A stretch of 64,000 bases of DNA from Njordibacter sp028825405 (lineage in GTDB: Bacteria > Pseudomonadota > Gammaproteobacteria > Pseudomonadales > Balneatricaceae): NCBI RefSeq assembly GCF_047730065.1, contig NZ_CP159829.1, forward strand, positions 2,604,001 through 2,668,000, given 5' to 3'. Under the pieces are notes generated by a model. That model did no database searches, had not been told where the DNA came from, and worked only from the letters and a program-made list of their open reading frames with translations. This document shows positions 17,287 to 25,256 of the stretch, piece by piece (position 1 is the first letter of the stretch; the number at the start of each line of letters is the position of its first letter). The position numbers and the translations under genes were made by a program.

Positions 17287-19512
17287 CTAGATAAACAAGT
17301 CAGGTTCGGGACTATAGTCAAACTCAGTCACTGCTTCAAGACTGGCAGAAGATGCTGCAGCAGCAGCAAAAAGAGCATCAACAGCTAAAACTTCAGCATG
17401 AAAAGTTACGTTAGTGGCAACAGCGAGATAAAGAGCAGCATCACGCAATACAACTGCCGCTTCTCGGGACGCATTAGCTGCCGCTATTATATCTGGGTCA
17501 CCACCCGCCTTAGCGGCAGCTAATGCCTCATCAGCTTTACCTAAAGCTTCTGCAGCGACAACTGATGGAGGTTTAGGGTTAGCGGCTTCATAGGCAGCTT
17601 TTTGAGCAGCCTGTCTGGCGATATGAACTGTGTCAGCAGCAGCAGCAGCAACATGTTCGGCATGAAGTTTGTCAGAAGCAGCTTTGTCAGCAGCAATAGC
17701 TGCACCTCTCATGTCATTAGGGTCAGCAGCAGCAACGTTAGCAGCGGCAGCAGCATTAATGGTTGATATTTGTTCCTCAAAAGTAGCACCGCCTGCACTC
17801 GGAGCATCGCCATAAAGAGTAGCATCACGTAATGCAACCGCCACATCTCGGGCCGCGTTAGCTGCTGCTATTATATCTGGGTCACCACTGGTCTTAGCCA
17901 CAGATACTGCCTCATCAGCTTTACCTAAAGCTTCTGCAGCGATTTGTGATTGGGTCCTAGAGGCTTTGTAAGCATCAGCTTCAGCAGCCATTTTAGCGAC
18001 ATGAGCATTAGCAGCAGCAGCAGCTATCTTGCCATTAGGGTCAGCAGCAGCAGCAATAGCAGCGGCATCAGCATTAATGGTTGATATTTGTTGCTCAAAA
18101 GTACCAGCGCCTTGAAGGTAACTCGGAGCATCGCGAAAAATAATTGCATCACGGAAGGCTACAACTGCCACAAGTCGGGCCGCGTTAGCTGCTGCTATTA
18201 TATCTGGATCACCACTGGTCTTAGCGACAGCTAAAGCCTCATCAGCTTTACCTAAAGCTTCAGCAGCGACAGCTGGTTCCGGTGTAGTTCGGCCGCCAAC
18301 CATTGATGCCGCTATCGTGCCATTAGGGTCAGCTTTAAGAACAAAAAGAGCATCACGTAATGCAACTGCCTCATTTCGGGTCGCGTTAGCTGCTGCGATT
18401 ACAGCTGGGTCACCACCCGCCTTAGCAGCAGATACAGCCTCATTAGCGATATATAAAGCTCTAGAAACACCAACATGTTTACTTAAATTACTAACATGAC
18501 TAGTGTATAAAGTGTAACTAGCATCAAAATCGGCATTGGCGGCAGATTGTTCTGATTTAGCAACCGCTATAGCAGTTGGATCACCACCATCTATAGCAAC
18601 ACCATAAGCAATAGCAAGGTCAGCCGCACTTAGAGCGGCTGCAGTAGCTTCAAAAGTAATTTTAACAACCTTACCCTGAGCAACATGGAGAGCACTTGCA
18701 GAATGTGCTGCTGTTGCTTTCGCCACAAAATCCGCCTTCGCAGCAGTGTCTGCGGCGGTAGCAGCTGCTATTTTAGCGACATCACCAGAAGCGATGGCAA
18801 CAGCAAGAGCTTTGGCAGATTCATTCATCAAGTGATTGGATAGGGTTATGCGCGCTTGCGCGAATGCGTGGTTAGAGGCTAGCATAGCAGCAGATGCAAC
18901 GGCAGTAGCTTGAGCAACCTCAGCAGCACCAAGTTCTGCTTTAGCGATGATATATAGACGGTTGGCGGCAGCGGCAGTGGTTAAAGGAGCAGAGTTATCA
19001 ACAGCAGCTTCAGCTGCAGCAGTACCCGTTGTTAGTGTAGCCGCTTTAGCAGTTACCTCAGACATCAGAGCTTTAGCCGCGGTTAACACTTCGACATTAT
19101 AAGCTTTTTCATTAGTCTCTTGCGCTGTAGTAAAGGTTGCAGCCACCTTACCTTTGTTAGCAACTGCAGTGGCATCATTTCCACTTGCTCCATTCAGAAT
19201 TTCAACCATTGCCATTTCTTTAGTGTAAACACCTGAAGCAATCGAATCGACCCAAAAAGTACTATCTGTTTCTGCATTATAGTTACGACCAAATGCTTGC
19301 AGGTAAAGAGCCTCTACGTATTTATCAGTGTCTAATGCAACAATAGGAGCCGCTTCAGCACTTCCGCCAAAGCCAAGCGCAATCTCGGCAACATCCTTTG
19401 TGCCTTTGTCTAATTCATTTGCATAGTAAGCTAACCCACTTGCATCTGCAGGTCGGCCAAAATAGGCAATATATAACTCTTGCACTTGCCTTTCTGAAGT
19501 AACTGATGCCAT
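17287..19512 (-). CDS. Alanine-rich DUF4214 protein, paralogue of the downstream gene
   Basis: 741 residues from ATG 19512 (AGGAAT 8 bp upstream, same leader as the paralogue). N-terminal DUF4214 region (1-125) nearly identical to that of the 904-residue protein. The C-terminal half has four copies of a unit with core ALGKADEALAVAKTSGDPDI then AAANAAR..AV.LRDA, spaced about 110-120 residues, separated by linkers with FEQQISTINA. The unit pattern suggests long amphipathic helices. Ends SPEPDLFI. No signal peptide. Probably secreted by a type I system; structural role inferred only. Confidence 0.75.
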   Translation of the reverse strand: MASVTSERQVQELYIAYFGRPADASGLAYYANELDKGTKDVAEIALGFGGSAEAAPIVALDTDKYVEALYLQAFGRNYNAETDSTFWVDSIASGVYTKEMAMVEILNGASGNDATAVANKGKVAATFTTAQETNEKAYNVEVLTAAKALMSEVTAKAATLTTGTAAAEAAVDNSAPLTTAAAANRLYIIAKAELGAAEVAQATAVASAAMLASNHAFAQARITLSNHLMNESAKALAVAIASGDVAKIAAATAADTAAKADFVAKATAAHSASALHVAQGKVVKITFEATAAALSAADLAIAYGVAIDGGDPTAIAVAKSEQSAANADFDASYTLYTSHVSNLSKHVGVSRALYIANEAVSAAKAGGDPAVIAAANATRNEAVALRDALFVLKADPNGTIAASMVGGRTTPEPAVAAEALGKADEALAVAKTSGDPDIIAAANAARLVAVVAFRDAIIFRDAPSYLQGAGTFEQQISTINADAAAIAAAADPNGKIAAAAANAHVAKMAAEADAYKASRTQSQIAAEALGKADEAVSVAKTSGDPDIIAAANAARDVAVALRDATLYGDAPSAGGATFEEQISTINAAAAANVAAADPNDMRGAAIAADKAASDKLHAEHVAAAAADTVHIARQAAQKAAYEAANPKPPSVVAAEALGKADEALAAAKAGGDPDIIAAANASREAAVVLRDAALYLAVATNVTFHAEVLAVDALFAAAAASSASLEAVTEFDYSPEPDLFI
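17420..18480 (-). repeat. Four internal coding repeats of about 110-120 codons
   Basis: Imperfect copies near 17,420-17,560, 17,800-17,945, 18,120-18,275 and 18,330-18,450, each encoding an ALGKADEA..AK..GDP.IIAAANA.R unit. The last (N-terminal-most) copy is the most diverged. Confidence 0.7.
18944..19512 (-). repeat. Duplicated 5' gene segment (copy at 16,560-17,128)
   Basis: About 570 bp from the start codon inward is almost identical to 16,560-17,128, offset 2,384 bp. The match continues about 30 bp upstream of the ATG. A second conserved block covers the last 130-140 bp of both genes plus about 25 bp downstream (14,388-14,550 and 17,262-17,425). Confidence 0.85.
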
Positions 19513-19685
19513 GGTGGTATTCCTAGCACACTGTTTATTAGTGAGTGATGATGTATTTATTATAATATAATATAGCGTAATATAATAATTCACGTGTAGC
19601 AATCACGATAATAATGGAATATCAGACAACGTAAAAAGTTGTTGCACATTATGTCTGAATCGATTTTAGCAAAGGGATTTGTATC

Positions 19686-19853
19686 ATGGCTGTTTATTCT
19701 AATGACGTTCAAAAAATCTATATAGCCTACTATGGCAGACCAGCTGATGCTGTCGGTCTAGCCTTTTGGGAAAGTCAGCTTGAAGCTACTGGTGGTAATT
19801 TGGTAGATAAATTTATGAGTAATAACTTTTTATATGTTTCTGGGGTGCAATAG
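19686..19853 (+). pseudogene. Truncated DUF4214 N-terminus
   Basis: 55 codons from ATG 19686 to TAG 19851-19853. The product begins MAVYSNDVQKIYIAYYGRPA and then FWESQLEATGG, one DUF4214 unit closely resembling the start of the FKBP/cupredoxin protein at 61,648. It stops after the first unit, and the next gene starts with GTG overlapping the stop by one base. Either a real small gene translationally coupled to its neighbour or, more likely, the severed N-terminus of a longer fusion. Confidence 0.5.
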
Positions 19854-21607
19854 TGATTCGTGTGAATGGTTTTTTAGGCGATTCCCCAAAGCTACAATTT
19901 GAAGGAAATGGTGGACTGATTAGCTCTAATGGAGAAAATTTATTTTTACTTTACCATCAAGGGGGGTTGCAGATAAATGAGTATTTTCCATCTCTAATGT
20001 TGTCAGTTGACTTACTTAGTGGTGAATACCAATCAAGTTTTTTAGATGCTGAAATAGGCTTTCCTAAAAGTTATGCTGTTCCAATAGATAAAAGTCACTT
20101 TGTTTTAGTTGATCATGATAAAGAGAACGAAAACACGAAACTTCCGGATGGTAATTGGAGAGGTGGGTATATTTTCAAGGTGTCTTTAGGTGGAACTGTT
20201 GAAGCGTTACCTTATGAGTTAAATTCGGCCATTGGTGCAGTTCCAGACCGATTATTTTGGCACGATATTAAACCACTATCTGATGGTTTTATAGCGTTAG
20301 GGTTTTCCGGTTGGGGGAATTCGACACTGATCTCTTTCGACAGTAACTTTAAGCCTATAAAAAGCTTAGTGATCGAGCGATCTGCTGGTGCTTTAGAGGT
20401 TGTAGGTAATGAGGTCGTTTTAGCTCCATATGGCTCAAAAAGTGATGAAGTTTTATTTTTAGATAGTCAACTGAATATTAACAATCGAGTTTCTTTGCCA
20501 AAGGGTGATTATAAGTTTCATGAAATTCATTTTGTTGATTCTATTGATGGAAAAGAACGTTTATTGGGTTTTCAGGAAGAAAGTATTGGTGTTAATTTCA
20601 TATCAGTTGACAGAGACTTTGATGTAATCGGTAATTTCCCTGAGCAAATGAGAACAACTTTTCAATCTGAAATTAATGGTGACAACATAAAGGATTTAAT
20701 AGTTAACACAAATTCTGGCTCTCATTTTTTTCTCAACAATGGACAGGGGGGCTTCGTAGAGGTCTATGCTCCTGCATTGGAGAAACAGTTTAACATTATG
20801 CCTGTGTCTCAATACATGACATCAATGTCGTGGCCGACTGCTTCACCAGAACTTCAAATCAGTGAGACATCAAAAATTAATTTTTTGGTTGACCTAGAAA
20901 AATCTGTTGAAATGGAAGACATATCTTTTGTAAATGGGGCGATTGTTTACAAGGGGGATTTATCTTGGGACTTTTATAGAATAGAACCGAATACTATTCT
21001 GAGGAAACAGGACTATATTCCAGTCATGAAGGCTCCAAAAAAGTTCACGCCTTCAGTTGATTTAGATTCACTTTCAACAACCACTAACACTCAAGTATCT
21101 GTTTTTTCTTATATTGCTGATGTAAAGTCGATTACACTCTCAGATTCAATCTCTCGTTTAAAATGTATTGACGGATCTATAGCACTAGACATTGAAGGTG
21201 CTAACAGTGCAGGTGGCATTTATCGTACCTACAAAGCAGCCTTTAATCGTACCCCAGAGAAAACTGGCTTTGGGTTTTGGATTGATCGTGCAGATAATGG
21301 TGCAAGTGCTGTGCAAATGGCGGAAGAATTTGTTTGGTCTGCAGAGTTTCAAACGCTCTATGGTGTCACTACCACAGACCAATACCTCACTGGCAACAAT
21401 GTTGAGGCAGTCGTTGATTTGTTTTACCAGAATGTACTAGGACGAACTCCTGATCCGGTTGGCTTAGCATATTATACATCTACCATTGAGGATCAGAACA
21501 AAACAGGTGGGCAAGTATTAGCAGAAATAGCAGACAGCGCAGAGAACAGAGCAAACCTGCTGCCTACAATTGAAAACGGCATGAGCTATGACTTATGGGT
21601 GGCCTAA
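19853..21607 (+). CDS. Beta-propeller-like protein with C-terminal DUF4214
   Basis: 584 residues, GTG start in the sequence TAGTG. Residues about 1-420 are beta-rich with recurring blade-like segments (FVLVDHD, GFIALGFSGWG, EINGDNIKDLIVNTNSGSHF, where DxNxD-like DGDNIKD resembles an integrin/VCBS-type calcium loop). Residues about 440-584 are DUF4214 units (YRTYKAAFNRTPEKTGFGFW; FYQNVLGRTPDPVGLAYY). The tail NGMSYDLWVA equals that of the protease on the opposite strand. No signal peptide. Type I secretion is inferred. The true N-terminus may be the upstream truncated DUF4214 frame. Confidence 0.65.
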   Translation: MIRVNGFLGDSPKLQFEGNGGLISSNGENLFLLYHQGGLQINEYFPSLMLSVDLLSGEYQSSFLDAEIGFPKSYAVPIDKSHFVLVDHDKENENTKLPDGNWRGGYIFKVSLGGTVEALPYELNSAIGAVPDRLFWHDIKPLSDGFIALGFSGWGNSTLISFDSNFKPIKSLVIERSAGALEVVGNEVVLAPYGSKSDEVLFLDSQLNINNRVSLPKGDYKFHEIHFVDSIDGKERLLGFQEESIGVNFISVDRDFDVIGNFPEQMRTTFQSEINGDNIKDLIVNTNSGSHFFLNNGQGGFVEVYAPALEKQFNIMPVSQYMTSMSWPTASPELQISETSKINFLVDLEKSVEMEDISFVNGAIVYKGDLSWDFYRIEPNTILRKQDYIPVMKAPKKFTPSVDLDSLSTTTNTQVSVFSYIADVKSITLSDSISRLKCIDGSIALDIEGANSAGGIYRTYKAAFNRTPEKTGFGFWIDRADNGASAVQMAEEFVWSAEFQTLYGVTTTDQYLTGNNVEAVVDLFYQNVLGRTPDPVGLAYYTSTIEDQNKTGGQVLAEIADSAENRANLLPTIENGMSYDLWVA

Positions 21608-21800
21608 ACAGCGAGTAATACCACCTCTATATAAGTTCATTATTGAGACAAGAAGAATTCCCATTTAAAGCCTTACAGCATTTTCTAAGAAGAGCTAATG
21701 AACATTGGTAGCATTGCAGTGCTGGATGAGCGAACACAGCTTAGAGTATGGCTGTAAGGTGCTTAATCGATGTTAGAGAAGGTGTGAAGTGGGTAAGGGC
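21604..21800 (+). repeat. DUF4214 3'-flank repeat, island 1 copy
   Basis: About 190 bp directly after a DLWVA stop codon that reappear after the DUF4214 remnant at 59,188-59,390. Includes long identical stretches such as the segment near 21,731-21,775. No coding frame is evident in it. Confidence 0.7.
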
Positions 21801-21849
21801 TATGGCAGTTTGGGTACTAATAACTATTCTGGTAGTCGGGTGAAGCCTA
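21789..21849 (+). pseudogene. C-terminal fragment of a Gp2/YfjJ-like gene
   Basis: The frame encodes GKGYGSLGTNNYSGSRVKP, matching the end of the broken gene at 54,774-55,302 (GSLGSNNYSGSRV). No upstream part remains. It lies between the two convergent DUF4214 genes and marks recombination debris. Confidence 0.4.
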
Positions 21850-23616
21850 GGCCACCCATAAGTCATACTGCACCCCATTACCAATCAGTTCTAGGACATT
21901 GGCTTGGTTTTCTGTGCCTTCAGAAAAGTCTGCCATCACCTTGTCCCAAGTTTTTTCTGGGTTATTGGCCAATTGATCCACCCACCAATCATAGCCACCA
22001 CTGTCAGGGTCGCGACCAAGGACATTGTTATAAACCTTAGTGAGAAACTCCCCATTGCTGGGGTTAGTGCCGTAGGAAGCTCTAAATTCATCAGAGTCAA
22101 TAAATCCCGCTGATACCTCTACCAAAGTCTTGCCTAAATCCATCTGTCCTATCCAATACCCTAAACCACCTTCATCAGGTGTGCGATTAAACGCCGCCTT
22201 ATAAATACGGTAGCAACTGCCACCTACCTCGCCACTGCCAATATCAAGCGCAACCGCTTTATCAGAAAATACGACCCTCTCTACGGTACTGAGGCTGTCA
22301 TTAGTGCCAGTGCTTATTTCTCGTAAGGTAGAGCTGCTTTCGCCCACAGCCAGCGTGTAGTTGGCCTGTGAAAGAGCGTACTTGATGGTGTCTAACCCTG
22401 CACCACCTTGAATAGTATCGGAGCCCCCATCTGCAAAGATGGTGTCGTTGCCACCATCACCATAAAGAAAATCATTACCACCATCACCATGAAGTTGGTC
22501 GTTGCCTTCCTTACCACGGATAGTGTCATCACCAGCATTACCCTTGAGAATATTTCCGGATGGATTCCCAGTAATGTTATCGCTTCCTGCTCCACCAGAA
22601 GCATTCTCAATTGTTGCATTAAAAGCAATGCCAAGATTGTTACTCATTGACCAGTCAACGTCAAAACCAATCGTCGAATACTCACCACCAATTAGGCTTA
22701 TCGTGCTAGCTTTACTAAAGTTACTGAAATCAAGCGTATCTGTGCCTCCTGCGTCCCAAATCGTTTCAATAAATGGCGTATCTGGCTTGTAAAAATAGGT
22801 ATTGTTACCACTATTATGGCTCATATTTGCACCATAAAGGTATTGAAGGGCAGCTATGTCATAAACCATAGATGCCTGTACAACCCCATACTCAATACCA
22901 TCTTTCCGGTATGGCTGGGCATCACCCTCAATCCCTGTCATGACTGTATATTTCGTAAATATTTTTTCTTCTGGAAACGAAATAGTCCTGTGGTCTCCAG
23001 GATGTTCGATACCTAATGCATGCTGAATTTCATGTGTTAAAACTACAAAAGGTGAGTACATTGTCCCATTTTCTAATAGCCCTTGACCAAATGAGAGGTC
23101 CGCATATTTTGGTGAAAAGATAATATCACCCGCCTGTGGGTTTTTATCTGGCTGGTCACCTACTGCATCACCAATCACTCCATGAGTGCTTGAAATCAAA
23201 CTGTTAATAAAAAATCGTATACTTCCAACCTTATTATTATTCTCACTGACCTCTACAAACGAAATATTTATGAACTGACTAAACTCAGCAAATGCAGCCC
23301 TCATGTCAGCTTTTTGTGTTTCTTTATAGGCCGTAGGATCATAGACTATTGAGTGATCTTCCATGGCAAACCAATCAGGACTGTATAGCGCTATATCTGA
23401 AGCAAAGCTATAAGAGATAACAATAGAACCATCCTTAGAATATTTTGAATCTAAATATGGATCCGTATTCCATTTACGAGGCCCTCCATAATAGTCACTA
23501 AAAAGGGAGTCTATGTAGTCAGTTCCAGAGTTTTTTATGATCTCAATAGATTGGCCAGAATTAAAGTATGTTTGCCCGTTAATTGCAGACGCTTCTATAA
23601 TAGTTGAACCAGCCAT
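21847..23616 (-). CDS. Serralysin-type metalloprotease with RTX repeats and DUF4214
   Basis: 589 residues. Peptidase M10-like catalytic domain: zinc motif HEIQHALGIEHPGDH at about 195-209, VMTG as candidate Met-turn (about 225-228) and MVYDIAALQYLYGAN (about 250-264), a hallmark of the family. Residues 341-410 hold RTX nonapeptides (GNAGDDTIRG, GDGGNDFLYG) that bind calcium after export. Residues about 458-589 are DUF4214 units ending NGVQYDLWVA. No Sec signal; type I secretion expected. Compared with classical serralysins (about 470-480) it is longer by the DUF4214 module. No HlyB/HlyD/TolC genes or inhibitor gene nearby. Confidence 0.85.
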   Translation of the reverse strand: MAGSTIIEASAINGQTYFNSGQSIEIIKNSGTDYIDSLFSDYYGGPRKWNTDPYLDSKYSKDGSIVISYSFASDIALYSPDWFAMEDHSIVYDPTAYKETQKADMRAAFAEFSQFINISFVEVSENNNKVGSIRFFINSLISSTHGVIGDAVGDQPDKNPQAGDIIFSPKYADLSFGQGLLENGTMYSPFVVLTHEIQHALGIEHPGDHRTISFPEEKIFTKYTVMTGIEGDAQPYRKDGIEYGVVQASMVYDIAALQYLYGANMSHNSGNNTYFYKPDTPFIETIWDAGGTDTLDFSNFSKASTISLIGGEYSTIGFDVDWSMSNNLGIAFNATIENASGGAGSDNITGNPSGNILKGNAGDDTIRGKEGNDQLHGDGGNDFLYGDGGNDTIFADGGSDTIQGGAGLDTIKYALSQANYTLAVGESSSTLREISTGTNDSLSTVERVVFSDKAVALDIGSGEVGGSCYRIYKAAFNRTPDEGGLGYWIGQMDLGKTLVEVSAGFIDSDEFRASYGTNPSNGEFLTKVYNNVLGRDPDSGGYDWWVDQLANNPEKTWDKVMADFSEGTENQANVLELIGNGVQYDLWVA

Positions 23617-23915
23617 ATGATTACCCTAGATTGATTGAGTGAATAATTTTATGTCTAAGACCTTAACTCACGAATAACATTAAAATCAATCCAACACGTT
23701 ATTTATAGTATCGGTACTTTTTAACTGCTTTATTAGTAAAATTATTGAGTCTTATTATGAATAGACACCTACACAGAGATACCTACCGGATGGAAGCTTT
23801 ATTGCGCCTTATTATAATTAGTCGAATTAATTTTATGGCACCCTACTAACAATTTTTATTAAACACTGCGTACACAGCTAGGTATTGAGTAGAGTTTCAA
23901 CTCTACCCCATCTTC
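23617..23915. other. AT-rich gap without a gene
   Basis: About 300 bp upstream of the protease. Only a small perfect 8-bp hairpin at 23,889-23,906 stands out, just after the small gene at 23,916-24,182; it has no T tract. Protease promoter expected here but not identified. Confidence 0.4.
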
Positions 23916-24182
23916 TTAGTAATCGTCTAAGGTTATTGCTGTAGAACCTTCTAATAGCCTTGTAGGCATAATCTCCTTTAAAATTCTTTTAGCATAATCG
24001 GGCGCATAATAAATGGTTTTTGCAGGAAAGAAACGGATGCTTGGGTTGTAAGTGGCAATTGCAGCTCCGTTCTTAAAGAACCAATAATCCCATTCTGAAC
24101 TTCTTACCGCATTGACACTGCTGCCTATAACATTGACCTCAACTGGTCCAAAGTTACCCCATGCCCCAATAGCAATATCCAT
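23916..24182 (-). CDS. Small hypothetical protein
   Basis: 88 residues, ATG at 24182, no clear ribosome site. Sequence includes AIGAWGNFGPVEVNVIG and WDYWFFKNGAAIATY. No family recognised; no signal peptide or membrane helix. It lies between the protease and the phage-type HGGxSTGP gene. May be a cargo gene or a fragment. Confidence 0.35.
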   Translation of the reverse strand: MDIAIGAWGNFGPVEVNVIGSSVNAVRSSEWDYWFFKNGAAIATYNPSIRFFPAKTIYYAPDYAKRILKEIMPTRLLEGSTAITLDDY

Positions 24183-24237
24183 TGCTTCTAGAATATTAAA
24201 ACCTATTGTGATGCCAGATTCAAACCTTTACTTTTCC

Positions 24238-24516
24238 CTACTTTAGATCAGCTAATGCTTGCCGCAAGTGGGCCGCTTGCTTGCGTATGGCGATTGCTTC
24301 CTTGGTTCGCAGTCCGTTGATGTAGCGAGCGTTGTGAGGGCCACAAGCAGGTTTTTTCGGGCCTGTGGATTTGCCACCATGTAATTTACAGCGACCATTA
24401 CGGATATTGCCTTTATGCTTACATGAACCACCAGCACGGGTTTTTGCACCACACAAAGACAGGGTATTAAAGTCGAACCTGTTGGGCGCATGGTCTTGGT
24501 GGTCACTTTTTATCAT
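24238..24516 (-). CDS. HGGxSTGP-motif small protein
   Basis: 92 residues. Contains C..KTRAGGSCKHKG, NGRCKLHGGKSTGP and HNARYINGLRTKEA. Several Cys and His residues (C22, C33, H35, C45, H48 approximately) could bind zinc. Proteins with this motif occur in prophages and integrative elements beside packaging or regulatory genes; no biochemical role is known. A GGGAGGGGGAGT ribosome site lies in the end of the upstream gene and the start overlaps it by 14 bp, so the two are coupled. A truncated homologue is at 59,808-60,014. Confidence 0.7.
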   Translation of the reverse strand: MIKSDHQDHAPNRFDFNTLSLCGAKTRAGGSCKHKGNIRNGRCKLHGGKSTGPKKPACGPHNARYINGLRTKEAIAIRKQAAHLRQALADLK

Positions 24517-25006
24517 TCACTCCCCCTCCCTCATAGACACCTATTGCCGCTTGACCACCTGCCTCAACATGCACTTTTTCAACTATAATTTTCTGCGTCT
24601 GACTTTTGCCTTGGAGCTTTTGAAGTGTATTGATTTGTTCTAGGTAAATGCGGTTAAACTTAATCACTTGGTTACTGACAGCGTTTAATACCTGGTGTGT
24701 CTTGGCGGTATAGGCTTGGCTTGCCGTGTGGGTAACTAATAAGCTAGTTAGCGCCATTTGACTTGCTAGCATCAACTCTAGCTCATTGGTTGGTTTTGCA
24801 GCAGCAATCAGGGCCGCAGCCTTGGCTAGCGCATCCTTTTGGCTATGGCCTCTGTCAACCAGTAGTCCAGCAATGGGTGAAATTACCGTGTTGCTAATTT
24901 CTAAATGGTTCTTTACGTTGGCGCTGATTAGCAACTTAGGTAAGCAATGATTTTCATCTGGCATTACGACTGTTTGTTTGTTGTCATGGCTTAGTTTCAT
25001 GATCAT
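24503..25006 (-). CDS. Hypothetical protein paired with the HGGxSTGP gene
   Basis: 167 residues, ATG 25006 with GGAG 8 bp upstream. Mostly helical; ELELMLASQMALTSLLVTHT and VIKFNRIYLEQINTLQKLQG are the likely coiled segments, and the C-terminus is Gly-rich. No catalytic motif. Such a helical partner often precedes HGGxSTGP genes in mobile elements (general recollection, not a database result). Located between the iteron array and the HGGxSTGP gene. Function unknown. Confidence 0.5.
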   Translation of the reverse strand: MIMKLSHDNKQTVVMPDENHCLPKLLISANVKNHLEISNTVISPIAGLLVDRGHSQKDALAKAAALIAAAKPTNELELMLASQMALTSLLVTHTASQAYTAKTHQVLNAVSNQVIKFNRIYLEQINTLQKLQGKSQTQKIIVEKVHVEAGGQAAIGVYEGGGVNDKK

Positions 25007-25042
25007 TTTTGATACTCCAATTCATACACATTTTAATTGTAC

Positions 25043-25256
25043 TACCCACTTAGCTACCCAGTTAGCTACTACCCACTTAGCTTTGATAAATTCCTAAGTG
25101 GGTAGCTCTATAGCCCAATGATTACGTGGGTTTATGGTCTAAATACCCTTCAATTACCCACTTAGGTTATATATACACGCTAAGTGGGTGGGTAGTAGCT
25201 AATTACCCACTTAGGAATAATTACCCACTTAACTACCCAGTTAGCTACCCACTTAG
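25043..25256. repeat. Iteron-like array, ten copies of TACCCACTTAG
   Basis: Copies at 25,043-25,053, 25,055-25,065, 25,070-25,080, 25,155-25,165, 25,204-25,214, 25,222-25,232, 25,234-25,244 and 25,246-25,256 in one orientation, and 25,094-25,104 and 25,180-25,190 inverted. Two copies read TACCCAGTTAG and one ends TTAA. Several are spaced 12 bp apart. The array follows the RepA-like ATPase gene, overlaps its last codons, and includes AT-rich spacers. Most likely a replication origin of the island; a partition or operator array is possible. Confidence 0.75.

Noticed and set aside
22408..22792. Open frames opposite the RTX repeats
   Set aside because: Produced by the repetitive glycine/aspartate codons of the protease gene.
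25043..25256. CRISPR array
   Set aside because: Units are 11 bp with 1-75 bp irregular spacing and both orientations, and there are no cas genes. Fits iterons.
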